NCBI RefSeq assembly: GCF_050871315.1
Contig: NZ_JBJLRE010000010.1
Strand: one strand, 5' to 3'
From: Kineococcus gynurae
GTDB lineage: Bacteria; Actinomycetota; Actinomycetes; Actinomycetales; Kineococcaceae
Length of the DNA stretch: 64,000 nt
The translations under genes were made by a program, and so were the position numbers. This document shows, in pieces, positions 1 to 9,200 of the stretch. The notes under the pieces were generated by a model, which saw only the letters and a program-made list of their open reading frames with translations, was not told the origin of the DNA and did not search any database. Positions within the stretch are counted from its first letter, which is position 1, and each line of letters begins with the position of its first letter.

Positions 1-41
1 GCGCCGGGTGGCAGGCTGCCCAGCAGTCCGCCACCCGGCGC
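1..41. terminator. Perfect 12-bp inverted repeat at left edge
   Basis: GCGCCGGGTGGC at 1-12 is exactly complementary to GCCACCCGGCGC at 30-41, leaving a 17-nt loop. It lies 44 bases before the first gene and is probably the terminator of a gene beyond the left edge. There is no clear T-run, as is usual in high-G+C actinobacteria. An attenuator hairpin for the next gene is the alternative. Confidence 0.5.
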
Positions 42-84
42 GACCCGTTCTGCCGGACCACCTCGACGACGAGGAGCACCACCG

Positions 85-1146
85 TTGCTGCCCAACGACT
101 TCTACACCCCCGAGGTTCAGGGGGCCTACGACCTGCACTCCCTGGGGCGCTTCGAGCTGGAGGAGGGCGGGGTGATCGAGGACCTGCAGCTCGCCGTGGC
201 CACCTACGGCGAACTCTCCCCCGCCAAGGACAACGCCATCCTCGTCCCGACCTGGTTCTCCGGGACGCACCAGACCTGGGAGCAGGTCTACATCGGACCG
301 GGCCGGGCCCTCGACCCCGACCGGTACTTCATCGTGGTGGTGAACCAGATCGGCAACGGTCTCTCGACCTCCCCGCACACCGCCCCCGACGAGATCGCGA
401 TGTCGCGCTTCCCCAAGGTGCGCATCTCCGACGACGTGATCGCCCAGGAGCGGCTGCTGCGGGAGGTGTTCGGCATCGAGACCCTGCAGCTGGTCGTCGG
501 CGGTTCGATGGGGGCGCAGCAGACGTGGGAGTGGGCCGTCCGGTTCCCCGACAAGGTGCTGCGGGCGGCCCCGATCGCCGGGACGGCGCAGAACACCCCG
601 CACGACTTCCTGTTCACCCAGGCCCTCATGGATGCCATCACCTCCGACCCCGGGTGGGCCGGTGGGGAGTACTCCTCCCACACCGAGGTCGCGGCCGGGT
701 TGCGTCGGCACGCCGGCATCTGGGCGGTACTGGGGCTCTCGACGGAGTTCTGGAAGACGGAGTTCTGGCGCGGCATCACGATGGGCGAGTACCGGTTCAC
801 GTCGATGGCGGACTTCCAGACGAACTTCATGGAGGCCGTCTTCACCGCCATGGACCCCGACGCCCTGCTGACCATGGGGTGGAAGTGGCAGCGCGGCGAC
901 GTCGCCCGGAACACCGACGGTGACCTGGCGGCGGCGCTCGGACGCGTCACCGCCCGGACGTTCGTCCTGCCCATCGACGAGGACATGTTCTTCCCGCCGC
1001 GCGACTGCGCCGCCGAAGCCGCCCTGACCCCGGGCGCCGAGCTGCGGGTGCTGCCGAGCATCGCCGGGCACTTCGGCCTGTTCGGGTTCGAGCAGACCTA
1101 CCTGGACGCCCTGGACGGGCACCTGAAGGAGCTGCTGGCCGGTTGA
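85..1146 (+). CDS. Alpha/beta-fold hydrolase, homoserine O-acetyltransferase (MetX)-like
   Basis: This 353-aa protein is an alpha/beta hydrolase of the MetX-like branch. The nucleophile elbow GGSMGAQQ places the catalytic serine near residue 141. An acid in the PIDEDMF segment and a histidine in AGHFGLFGF (near residue 329) complete the triad. The length is normal for MetX relatives. The start is TTG, chosen because GAGGAG at 71-76 sits 8 bases upstream. MetX enzymes acetylate homoserine for methionine synthesis, but many relatives are simple hydrolases, and no methionine gene is adjacent. It converges on a DHFR-fold gene with a 7-base gap. The fold is certain; the substrate is unknown. Confidence 0.82.
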   Translation: MLPNDFYTPEVQGAYDLHSLGRFELEEGGVIEDLQLAVATYGELSPAKDNAILVPTWFSGTHQTWEQVYIGPGRALDPDRYFIVVVNQIGNGLSTSPHTAPDEIAMSRFPKVRISDDVIAQERLLREVFGIETLQLVVGGSMGAQQTWEWAVRFPDKVLRAAPIAGTAQNTPHDFLFTQALMDAITSDPGWAGGEYSSHTEVAAGLRRHAGIWAVLGLSTEFWKTEFWRGITMGEYRFTSMADFQTNFMEAVFTAMDPDALLTMGWKWQRGDVARNTDGDLAAALGRVTARTFVLPIDEDMFFPPRDCAAEAALTPGAELRVLPSIAGHFGLFGFEQTYLDALDGHLKELLAG

Positions 1147-1153
1147 GCCCGGC

Positions 1154-1744
1154 TCAGCGCCGGGGCACGAGCTCCACGAACGACACCCCGGAGGTGAAGT
1201 CGCGCCGCCCGACGGTGTCGAAGGGGCGGGGTCGGTAGCCGGCGCGGCCGAACAACGGGATCCCGTCACCGAGGACGACCGGGTTCACCTTGAGGTGGAC
1301 CCGGTCGATCTCGTCCAGCAACGAACCGGCGAGGTGCCCGCCCCCGGCCAGGTAGACCGACGCCCCCGACCCGGCCTTCAGCTCGCGCACGGTCGCCACC
1401 GGGTCCTGGACGAGTTCGACGTCGGGGCCGACCTCGCGGCCGGGGGAACCCACGACGATCTGGCGCAGGTGGGCGTAGGGGCTCACGATGCCGGCCCGCA
1501 GTGCCGGGGTGTAGGTGTTCCAGCCCATCAGCACGGTGTCGAACCGGGAGCGGTCGGCGACGAGTCCGAGCGCGGACTGGACGTGGCTCGGGATGGTGTC
1601 GGTGAACTCCGCCAGCAGGGCCGCCAGGTGGTCCCCCTCCACGGGGAAGGCCGAGTAGTCCCCGTCCGGGGCGGCGATGAAACCGTCCAGGCTCACCGCC
1701 ACGTGGTAGACGAGTTCACGGCGGTCCCCGGTGTCGACGCTCAT
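1154..1744 (-). CDS. Dihydrofolate reductase family protein (RibD C-terminal domain)
   Basis: This 196-aa protein has the RibD_C/DHFR fold. It opens with the typical VAVSLDGFIA strand-turn, has a central MGWNTY nucleotide-binding turn, and has VYLAGGGHLAGSLL near residue 130 followed by NPVVLGDGIPLF. Family members are NAD(P)H-dependent reductases, most of unknown substrate. Neither folA nor riboflavin genes lie nearby, so a specific role in those pathways is not supported. The start is ATG with GAGG about 9 bases upstream. It lies 55 bases downstream of the dioxygenase-like gene on the same strand and could be co-transcribed with it. Confidence 0.8.
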   Translation of the reverse strand: MSVDTGDRRELVYHVAVSLDGFIAAPDGDYSAFPVEGDHLAALLAEFTDTIPSHVQSALGLVADRSRFDTVLMGWNTYTPALRAGIVSPYAHLRQIVVGSPGREVGPDVELVQDPVATVRELKAGSGASVYLAGGGHLAGSLLDEIDRVHLKVNPVVLGDGIPLFGRAGYRPRPFDTVGRRDFTSGVSFVELVPRR

Positions 1745-1799
1745 CCCCGCATCCTCGACCGCACCTCAGCGGCGGGGCAACCGGGTTGCGACCGAGGGG

Positions 1800-2837
1800 T
1801 CAGGAGGTCGGAGGCTCCCCGCCCGGGCCACCCTCCGGCGGGGTGCCGGACGGCATCGACCCGGACGGCATCGACCCGGACGGCATCGACCCGGACGGCA
1901 TCGCTCCTCCGGGGCCACCGCCGTTGCTGCCCGCCACCGTCCCGGGTTCGGTGGTCGTGTCGATGTTGACGCCGAGGCTCACCACGTACCCGTCGGAGAC
2001 GTTCCCGGTGGCCGTCCCCAGCTGGGTGGCTCCACCGTCGTCACCGAACACGTTGTCGGAGTCCAAGGACACCTGGGCCAGGTTGGCGACCGACGTCTCG
2101 TACCCGGTGCTCGCGTAGACGGCGGCCGATGCGGCCTCGGGCAGCGCCACCTGCGACGTGGCCAGCAGGTTCGCGGTGTCGGTGATGCTCGCCTCGTCCG
2201 GGTAGACCTCGAAGTGGACGTGCGGCCAGCGACCGGAGTAGCAGGCCGGGTAGATGGAGGTGAACTCCACGACCCCGTCGGCGTCGGCGATCTGGACGCC
2301 GCGCAGGTAGTTCTCGTCCTCGATGCCCTCGCCGTACATCGAGTAGGCCCCGTCGCGGTCGCAGTGCCAGACGTAGACGGCGACGCCCGCGAAGGGTTGC
2401 GCGTTCACCATGTCGGTGACGGTCAGCCGCAACGTCATCGGGACCCCTTCGGCGACGGTGGTCGAGGTCCCGAAGCTCGACCGGATGTCGGAGCGGACGA
2501 CGCCGGACTCCTCGAGCACGTCGGGACCGTTGCTGCCGTCACCCGGGTAGGGGCCCATCGTCTCCTCGGGGATCTCACCCGTCGACGTGGTCGTCGTGGT
2601 GGTCGCGGTCGTCGACCCGGTGCTGCTGCTGCTGCTGCCGCAGGCGGCGAGCGCGCCCACCCCGCCCAGCCCGAGCAGCGACAGCATGCGCCGGCGACCC
2701 AGGATCGTGCCGATGTCGAAGCGCAGGCCCTGGTCCTCGACGTCCTCCTCCGGTCGGGGCAGCACGCGCCCCTCGTAGGTGGGCACCGACGCGCTCGACT
2801 CCTCGTCGGGTCCGGGGGTGCTGATGTCCGTGCTCAT
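1800..2837 (-). CDS. Exported intradiol ring-cleavage dioxygenase-like lipoprotein
   Basis: This 345-aa protein begins with a cytoplasmic stretch of about 45 residues. A Tat-type segment RRRMLSLLGLGGVG follows, then the lipobox ALAAC and a Ser-rich linker, so it is probably an exported lipoprotein. The middle matches intradiol dioxygenases: a WHCDRDGAYS segment, LRGVQIADADG, and YPACYSGRWPHVHFEVY, which holds Tyr and His residues of the kind that bind Fe(III). Classical members cleave catechols in the cytoplasm, so an exported version may act on a different aromatic. The C-terminus ends in four MPSGS-type repeats. The start is the ATG at 2837, with GGAGGACACC just before it. No aromatic-degradation neighbours are present. 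Confidence 0.8.
   Translation of the reverse strand: MSTDISTPGPDEESSASVPTYEGRVLPRPEEDVEDQGLRFDIGTILGRRRMLSLLGLGGVGALAACGSSSSSTGSTTATTTTTTSTGEIPEETMGPYPGDGSNGPDVLEESGVVRSDIRSSFGTSTTVAEGVPMTLRLTVTDMVNAQPFAGVAVYVWHCDRDGAYSMYGEGIEDENYLRGVQIADADGVVEFTSIYPACYSGRWPHVHFEVYPDEASITDTANLLATSQVALPEAASAAVYASTGYETSVANLAQVSLDSDNVFGDDGGATQLGTATGNVSDGYVVSLGVNIDTTTEPGTVAGSNGGGPGGAMPSGSMPSGSMPSGSMPSGTPPEGGPGGEPPTS
1846..1905. repeat. Four tandem 15-bp repeats inside the dioxygenase-like gene
   Basis: The unit CCGGACGGCATCGAC occurs at 1846-1860, 1861-1875 and 1876-1890, with a fourth copy at 1891-1905 differing in its last two bases. On the coding strand each unit adds five residues of the GSMPS type to the C-terminal tail. 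The near-identity of the copies suggests recent slippage, so copy number may vary between strains. Confidence 0.95.
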
Positions 2838-2852
2838 GGTGTCCTCCGTCTG

Positions 2853-2901
2853 CGGTCCTGCTCGACGTGACCACCATCGGTGCGCCGACCCAGCAGGACC
2901 G
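2853..2901 (-). terminator. Hairpin between truB and the dioxygenase-like gene
   Basis: CGGTCCTGCT at 2853-2862 pairs with AGCAGGACCG at 2892-2901. The long loop contains its own small stem, TCGG/CCGA at 2877-2888. It sits just downstream of truB, where the rimP-to-truB transcription unit would end. It lacks a U-run. Confidence 0.5.
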
Positions 2902-2940
2902 GTGCCCCACCCAGGCGTTCCCTGTGAAGCGCGACGGGGG

Positions 2941-3831
2941 TCAGGCCGGGGTGAGCACGAGGACGGGCCGCGCACCGCGGGAGCCGTCCTCGAGCAGGGC
3001 CACCAGGACCCCCTCCGGTCCGAACGCGGCCACCGTCCCCGGGTGCCCCGTCGCCGCCAGGACGCCGCCGTGGGAGAGACGGTCGGCCTGGGCCGCGTCG
3101 ACCTCGCGCGCCGGGAACAACCGTCGGGCGACGTCGGCCAGGGGCTGCACGGCGGGATCGGCCTCGACCGCCTCCAGGGTGCGGGACTCGGCCAGGGTGA
3201 ACGGCCCGGACCGGGTGCGGCGCAACGCCGTCAGGTGCCCGCCCACCCCGAGCGCGCGGCCCAGGTCCCGGGCCAGCGCCCGGACGTAGGTGCCGCTGGA
3301 GACGGTGACGGCGACGTCCAGGTCGAGGTGGGGCCCGGACGCCCGCCGGTCCAGGACGGTGAACTCCGCGACGGTGACCGGGCGGGCGGGCAGCTCGACG
3401 TCTTCCCCGCCGCGCACCCGGGCGTAGGAGCGACGCCCGTCGACCTTGATGGCGCTGACCGAGCTCGGGACCTGCTGGATCGTCCCGGTGAGCCCGGCGA
3501 CCGCGGCGGCCAGGGCCTCGTCGCCCAGGTGCGTCGCGGGCACCACCTCGCCCACGGGGTCGCCCTCGGCGTCGTCGGTGATCGTCGCGACCCCCAGCCG
3601 GACGGTCGCGGTGTAGGCCTTGTCGTGGGCGACAAGGTGGGTGAGGAACTTGGTCCCCCGGTTCGCGCCGAGGACGAGGACCCCGGTGGCGGCCGGGTCC
3701 AGCGTCCCGGCGTGGCCGACCCGCCGGGTCCCGAGCAGCCGCCGGCAGCGCCCCACGACGTCGTGCGAGGTCCACCCCGCAGGTTTGTCGACCACGAGGA
3801 TGCCGTCGCCGACGTGGGGTCGTTCGCTCAT
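2941..3831 (-). CDS. truB: tRNA pseudouridine(55) synthase TruB
   Basis: TruB converts U55 of the tRNA T-loop to pseudouridine. This 296-aa protein begins with GILVVDKPAGWTSHDVV and carries the catalytic motif HAGTLDPAATGVL, with the catalytic aspartate near residue 45. The later KAYTATVRLG and SSGTYVRALARDLG segments are also typical. The C-terminal region resembles the small PUA-like domain of actinobacterial TruB. The ATG start overlaps the stop of the upstream ATP-grasp gene by 4 bases, so the two are probably translationally coupled. It is the last gene of the rimP-to-truB series. In many bacteria ribF and rpsO follow truB; here they do not. Confidence 0.95.
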   Translation of the reverse strand: MSERPHVGDGILVVDKPAGWTSHDVVGRCRRLLGTRRVGHAGTLDPAATGVLVLGANRGTKFLTHLVAHDKAYTATVRLGVATITDDAEGDPVGEVVPATHLGDEALAAAVAGLTGTIQQVPSSVSAIKVDGRRSYARVRGGEDVELPARPVTVAEFTVLDRRASGPHLDLDVAVTVSSGTYVRALARDLGRALGVGGHLTALRRTRSGPFTLAESRTLEAVEADPAVQPLADVARRLFPAREVDAAQADRLSHGGVLAATGHPGTVAAFGPEGVLVALLEDGSRGARPVLVLTPA

Positions 3832-4739
3832 CGGGCGACCCCCGCGGGGACGAGACGGGCCAGCACGGCGTCCGCCAGCCGCGCGGTGACGGCCTCGCTG
3901 CAGCGCAGGAACAGTTCGGGTTCGATGAGTTCGACCTCGACCAGGACGGGGTCCTCCGCGCCCAGGAGGTCGACGCGGGCGTAGAGCGGCGGGGTCCCCG
4001 GGACCCCCCCGGCCGCAGGCAGGGCGTCCAGGACGCGGGTGGCCAGGAGTCGTTGCGCCGCGGTCGGTTCGACGAGCTCGACCCGGCCCCCGAAGTGGTC
4101 GTGGACCCGGAACTCCCCCGCGGCCGGCGATTTCCGCACGGCCTGGGCGACCTCGCCGTCGACCAGGACCAGGGACACCTCCCCCTCGCTCAGCACGCGC
4201 GGCTCGAACTCCTGCAGCAGCACGTCCTGCGTGCGGGAGGCGGCGGCCAGGTCCGGTTCCACGTCGTCCAGCCGGCGACGCAGCGCCCCGTGGCCCCCCA
4301 CCCCGGTCGCCGGTTTCACGACCACCTCGCGCACCCCTCGTCCGGCGAGCCCGGCCACGGCGGCTGACCGCTCGGACGCCCCGGCCCCGCGGGCGACGAC
4401 GGCCGTCGCCGGCAGCGCGACCCCGGCCGCGGCCAGGTCGAGGAGGTAGCGCTTGTGGGCGTTCCAGGCCACGAGCGCGGGGTCGTTCAGGACGGTGGTG
4501 CGGGCGGCGATCTCCCCCAGCCGGGCCAGGAAGCGCTCCGGGGCGGCGACGTAGTCCCAGGGGGTGCGGACGACCACGAGGTCGGCGACCGCCCAGTCCT
4601 CGGCCGGGGGCGACGCGGGTCCGGTCCACGCCACCTCGCGCACGGTGGCCCCGCGCGCGGCGAGCGCCGCGGCGAGCAGGCCCGCGTCGGCCTCGGGCTT
4701 GGGCATGGTCTCGGCGGCGAGCAGCCAGACGGTGGCCAC
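3828..4739 (-). CDS. ATP-grasp domain protein, RimK/glutathione-synthetase-like
   Basis: This 303-aa protein has the layout of an ATP-grasp carboxylate-amine ligase. An N-terminal Rossmann-like region includes VVRTPWDYV near residue 58. NAHKRYLLDLAAAGVALP follows near residue 95. The core has REVVVKPATGVGGHG near residue 140 (ATP-binding lysine and Gly-rich loop), LLQEFEP, and a late YARVDLLG...LVEVELIEPEL segment supplying Mg-binding acids. Such enzymes join an acid to an amine through an acyl-phosphate. The substrate cannot be read from sequence. The GTG start has GGAGGG a few bases upstream, and the gene overlaps truB by 4 bases. It is an unusual insert in this operon. Confidence 0.82.
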   Translation of the reverse strand: MATVWLLAAETMPKPEADAGLLAAALAARGATVREVAWTGPASPPAEDWAVADLVVVRTPWDYVAAPERFLARLGEIAARTTVLNDPALVAWNAHKRYLLDLAAAGVALPATAVVARGAGASERSAAVAGLAGRGVREVVVKPATGVGGHGALRRRLDDVEPDLAAASRTQDVLLQEFEPRVLSEGEVSLVLVDGEVAQAVRKSPAAGEFRVHDHFGGRVELVEPTAAQRLLATRVLDALPAAGGVPGTPPLYARVDLLGAEDPVLVEVELIEPELFLRCSEAVTARLADAVLARLVPAGVAR

Positions 4740-4778
4740 GGGGTCCCTCCAGGGCGTTGCGGGGTGGTGCGGGTCGGG

Positions 4779-5303
4779 TCAGAACAGCGAGAGGACGGCC
4801 AGGGAACCCGTCGCGACGACGGCGAGGCCGACGAGGAAGACCACGCCACCCCCGATGAGGATCCAGGCCGCGACGGCGGTCCCGCCCCGGGCGGTGCCCC
4901 ACCACCCGACGCCCTCGACCACGACACCCGCGCGGGCGGGTTCGGCCGGGGAGTAGACGACCGTCGCCGGCTGTCCCGCCACGAACGAGTGGAGCGAGGT
5001 CTGCTCCCCGACCACCGTGTGCGCCCGTCCGTCGGCCTCGAACCGGACGACCGGGGAGAAGGTCAGCGACCCGTTGGCCCCCGACCGCATCCGGTTGTCG
5101 ACGACCTCGCCGCGCGTGGTGACGCCCGTCCGGCTCCACCCGGCCAGCTCCCGGGCCCGGCGGCGCGAGCGGACCAGCAGCACCACGCCGCCGGCGACGA
5201 AGGCCAGCCCCAGCAGCGCCATCCCCACCACGACGGCGACGAAGAACAGCGAGAAGCCGCCCACGGCGGTGGTGACGGGGTCGGCCAGCGGGTTCGGACT
5301 CAC
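4779..5303 (-). CDS. DUF3592-type membrane protein
   Basis: This 174-aa protein has an N-terminal membrane helix (about residues 16-43), a basic stretch RSRRRARELAG, a soluble beta-rich segment of about 80 residues containing TRGEVVDNRM, FSPVVRFEADG and ATVVYSPAEP, and a C-terminal hydrophobic helix (about residues 145-172). That helix-beta-helix plan with a P-V-V-x-F and Y-x-P pattern is characteristic of DUF3592. Function is unknown. GTG start. It lies between rbfA and the ATP-grasp gene on the same strand, with short gaps. Confidence 0.78.
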   Translation of the reverse strand: MSPNPLADPVTTAVGGFSLFFVAVVVGMALLGLAFVAGGVVLLVRSRRRARELAGWSRTGVTTRGEVVDNRMRSGANGSLTFSPVVRFEADGRAHTVVGEQTSLHSFVAGQPATVVYSPAEPARAGVVVEGVGWWGTARGGTAVAAWILIGGGVVFLVGLAVVATGSLAVLSLF

Positions 5304-5327
5304 CCGGCCATTGTGGCGCGGGCGGGC

Positions 5328-5825
5328 TCAGGCCCGGGGGGTGGCCGGGTCGGCGTCGTCGAGCTCGTCGTCCTCGTCGTCGAGCTCGTCCTCGAACTCG
5401 TCGTGCTCGACGGGCTTGCGGTAGGGGTCGGCCTCACCGGCCGGGGTCGCGCCCACGGCGAGGGCGGCGACCCGGGCGTCGGCCTCGGCCGCGACCCGGA
5501 GCAGGTCCTCGATGTGGGTCGCGGTCTCGGGGATCTCGTCGGAGACGAAGGTCAGCGTCGGGGTCAACCGGACACCGGTCCGCTTGCCGACCTCGGCCCG
5601 CAGGATGCCGGTGGCCGAGGTCAGGGCGGCGGCGCTGGCCTGCTTCTCCTCCTCGGAACCGAAGACCGTGTAGTAGAGGGTGGCGTGCTGGAGGTCGCCG
5701 GTCACCCGGGCGTCGGTGATGGTGACGAACCCGAGACGCGGGTCCTTGATGCGCTTCTCCAGCGCCTCGGCGACCACGACCTTGATGCGGTCGGCGAGCT
5801 TGCGGGCGCGGGTCTGGTCCACCAC
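5328..5825 (-). CDS. rbfA: Ribosome-binding factor A
   Basis: RbfA binds immature 30S subunits and helps form the 5' end of 16S rRNA. This 165-aa protein has the expected opening (RARKLADRIKVVVAEALEK), DPRLGFVTITDARVTGDL near residue 30, and the KH-like core ending at TLTFVSDEIPETATHIEDLL. After about residue 125 it carries an unusually acidic tail rich in Glu and Asp (DELDDEDDELDD). The start is GTG, with GGAG about 8 bases upstream. It follows the DUF503 gene by 26 bases and shares the infB transcription unit. Confidence 0.95.
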   Translation of the reverse strand: MVDQTRARKLADRIKVVVAEALEKRIKDPRLGFVTITDARVTGDLQHATLYYTVFGSEEEKQASAAALTSATGILRAEVGKRTGVRLTPTLTFVSDEIPETATHIEDLLRVAAEADARVAALAVGATPAGEADPYRKPVEHDEFEDELDDEDDELDDADPATPRA

Positions 5826-5851
5826 GGGAGAACTCCTGGAAGCAGTCGGGA

Positions 5852-6145
5852 TCAGTCGTCGGAGGACAGGCTCTGCCTCCGGACGGAGAGGATCTGGAAC
5901 TCCGGATGAGCGGCGACGAGCCGCTCGCACCGGTCGAGCACGTCGGTGCACCGGGCCGGGTCCGGCGCCACGCAGGCCACCGCGATCTCGGCACGGCGGT
6001 GCAGGTCGAGCGACCCCGTCTCCGCGGCCGCGACCTCGGTGTGGCGTCGGAGCTCGGCGAGCACCGGGCGGACGATGCCGCGTTTGCCCTTCAGCGAGTG
6101 GACGTCGCCGAGGAGCAGGTCGAACGTGAGCGTGGCGCAGAACAT
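5852..6145 (-). CDS. DUF503 family protein (YlxP-like)
   Basis: This 97-aa protein matches the DUF503 family, which almost always sits between infB and rbfA. Visible marks are the opening CATLTFDLLLGDVHSLKGKR and the alternating beta/alpha pattern ending EFQILSVRRQSL. Function is unsettled, but the constant neighbourhood suggests a ribosome-linked role. The ATG start is clear. A strong hairpin lies between it and infB. Confidence 0.88.
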   Translation of the reverse strand: MFCATLTFDLLLGDVHSLKGKRGIVRPVLAELRRHTEVAAAETGSLDLHRRAEIAVACVAPDPARCTDVLDRCERLVAAHPEFQILSVRRQSLSSDD

Positions 6146-6160
6146 GGCGTGAGGTGCGCC

Positions 6161-6190
6161 GGGCGGGAACCCCCGGAGGGGTTCCCGCCC
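6161..6190 (-). terminator. Hairpin between infB and the DUF503 gene
   Basis: GGGCGGGAACCCC at 6161-6173 pairs perfectly with GGGGTTCCCGCCC at 6178-6190 around a CGGA tetraloop. It lies 37 bases beyond the infB stop and 15 bases before the DUF503 start. It may end part of the infB transcripts or reduce expression of the DUF503-rbfA-truB genes. Confidence 0.7.
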
Positions 6191-6227
6191 AGGCGACTTG
6201 CTCGGGCAGCGGCCGGGGCCGCCGCGG

Positions 6228-9200
6228 TCAGTTGCGCGGCTTCTCGCGCATCTCGTAGGTCTCGATGACGTCGTCGATCTGGATGTCGTTGTACGACCCC
6301 AGGCCGATACCGCACTCGTACCCTTCGCGGACCTCGGTCGCGTCGTCCTTGAACCGGCGCAGCGAGTCGATGGCGAGGTTGTTCCCGTGCACGACCCCGT
6401 TGCGCAGCACGCGCGCCCGGGAGTTGCGCCGGATCTCGCCGGACCGCACGAGGCAGCCCGCGATGTTGCCGAACTTGGAGGAGCGGAAGATCTCCCGGAT
6501 CTCGGCGGTCCCGAGCTGGACCTCCTCGAACTCCGGCTTCAGCATCCCCTTCATGGCGCTCTCGACGTCCTCGATCGCCTGGTAGATGACCGAGTAGAAC
6601 CGCACGTCGACGCCCTCGCGCTCGGCGTAATCCCGCGTCTGACCCTCGGGCCGGACGTTGAACCCGACGATGATCGCGCTGGAGGCCACGGCGAGGTTCA
6701 CGTTGTTCTTCGTGATGGCCCCGACCCCGCGGTCGATGACCCGGATCTGGACCTCCTCACCGACGTCGATCTTCAGCAGGGCGTCCTCGAGGGCCTCGAC
6801 CGAACCCGCCACGTCACCCTTGAGGATGAGGTTGAGGGTCTCGACCTTGCCCTGCTGCAGCGCCTTGGTGAAGTCCTCCAGGGAGATCTTCTTGCGCGAC
6901 TTCGCCAGGGCGGCGCTGCGCTCGGCGGCGTCGCGCTTCTCGGCGATCTGCCGCGCGGTGCGGTCGTCCGGAGCGGCCAGGAAGGTGTCCCCGGCGCCCG
7001 GGACGGACGTCAGACCCAGGACCTGGACCGGACGCGACGGGGTCGCCTCGGTGATCGTCTCGCCGTACTCGTCGAGCATGGCCCGCACGCGGCCGTAGCC
7101 GGTGCCGGCGACGATCGCGTCCCCGACGCGCAGGGTCCCGGACTGGACGAGCACGGTGGCGACGGGGCCGCGGCCCTTGTCGAGGTTGGCCTCGATCGCG
7201 ATGCCGCGAGCGTCCTTGTCGGGGTTGGCCCGCAGGTCCAGCGCCGCGTCGGCGGTGAGCAGGACGGCCTCGAGGAGGTCGTCCAGGCCCATCCCCTGCT
7301 TGGCGGAGACGTCGACGAACATCGTCTCGCCGCCGTACTCCTCGGCCACCAGGTTGTACTCGGTGAGCTGCTGGCGGACCTTCGCCGGGTTCGCCCCCTC
7401 CTTGTCGACCTTGTTGACCGCGACCACGATCGGCACGTCCGCCGCCTGGGCGTGGTTCAACGCCTCGATGGTCTGGGGCATCACGCCGTCGTCGGCCGCG
7501 ACCACGAGGATCGCGATGTCGGTCACCTTCGCGCCTCGGGCACGCATGGCCGTGAAGGCCTCGTGACCCGGGGTGTCGATGAAGGTGATCGGCCGCTCGA
7601 TGCCCTCGTGCTCCTTGGTGACCTGGTAGGCGCCGATGTGCTGGGTGATTCCACCGGCCTCCTTCGCGACCACGTCGGAGGAACGGATGGCGTCGAGCAG
7701 CTTGGTCTTCCCGTGGTCGACGTGACCCATGACGGTGACGACCGGAGGACGGGCCTCCAGCACCTCGTCGCCCTCGGCCTCGAGCTCGGCGTCGAGGTCG
7801 ATGGAGAAGCCCGCGAGCAGCTCGCGCTCCTCGTCCTCGGGCGAGACGACCTCGATGACGTAGCCGAGCTCCTCGCCGAGCACCTGGAACGTGTCCTCGT
7901 CCAGGGAGGCGGTCGCGGTGACCATCTCGCCCAGGTGGAAGAGGATCGTCACCAGCGCCGCGGGGTCGGCGTCGATCCGCTCGGCGAAGTCGCTGACGGA
8001 CGCGCCGCGCCGGATGCGGACGACGGTCGAGCCGTCCCCGCGCCGGACGGAGACGCCGCCGACCGAGGGGGCCTGCATCGCCTCGTACTCCTGGCGCTTC
8101 GCGCGCTTGGACTTGCGACCCTTGACCGGGCGGCCACCGGCGCGGCCGAACGCACCCTGCGTACCACCGCGACCGCCGCGCCCGGGACCACCCGGACGAC
8201 CGCCGCCGAAGCCGCCGCCGCCACCGGGCGCACCGCCGCCGCCACCGGGACGACCGGCGCCGAAGCCGCCGCCGGCCCCGGGACGACCGCGACCGGGCGC
8301 ACCCGGACGGCCGGCACCGGCACCGGGACGACCCACGGTCGGGCGCGCGGGCATCATGCCCGGGTTCGGCCGGGGACCACCCGGACGGGGCCCGCCGGGG
8401 CCGGCCGGCCCACGGTTGCCACCCTGCGGGCGGGGCATGCCCTGGTTCGCGGCGAAGGGGTTGTTGCCCGGACGCGGTCCACCGGGACCGGCCGGAGCAC
8501 CCGGACGCGCGCCACCCGGACCGGCGCCGGGGCCGCGCTCACCGCGGTCGGCCGGACGCGGCATGCCCTGGTTGGACGCGAAGGGGTTGTTGCCCGGGCG
8601 CGGGGCACCCGCACCGGGACGACCGGGCGCACCGGCGCCGGGACGACCGGGGCCGGCGGTGCCGGGACGGGCGCCGGGGGCACCCGGACGCTCGGAACGG
8701 CCGCCGTCGCGGGGACCGCCCTCGCGGGGGCCACCGTCGCGGGGACCACCGTCACGGACCGGACGCTCACCGGGGCCGGGGCGACGGGCGCCCGGACCGG
8801 CGGGGGCGCCGGAGGAGGGACCGGCCGGACCTGGGGTGCCGGGACGACCCGGGGCACCCGGACGCACCGGACCACCGGGACGCGCCGCAGGACGACCACC
8901 GGCGGTGCCGGTGGGCGGGGTGCTCGGACGGGCGGCCGGCGCGGGACGCTGGGCGTCGGACGACGGGGCGCCACCCGGGGCAGCCGGCGAGGCCGGAGCA
9001 CCCGCCGAGGCGGCGGGACGGGCCGGCGCCTGGAAGGCGGGCGTCTCGCTCGCCGCGGGCTGGGCCGGGGCGGGCGGGGCGCTGGGCGCGGACGGCGCGG
9101 CGGGGCCGGGACGGGCACCCGCGGGCAGCCGGGGACCCGGCTTGGCCGACGGTGCGGACGGCGCGGGGCGAGCGCCACCGGGCGCCCCACCACCGTTGGG

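Noticed and set aside
1846..1905. CRISPR-like short repeat array
   Set aside because: Units are only 15 bp, directly adjacent with no spacers, and in frame in a coding region.
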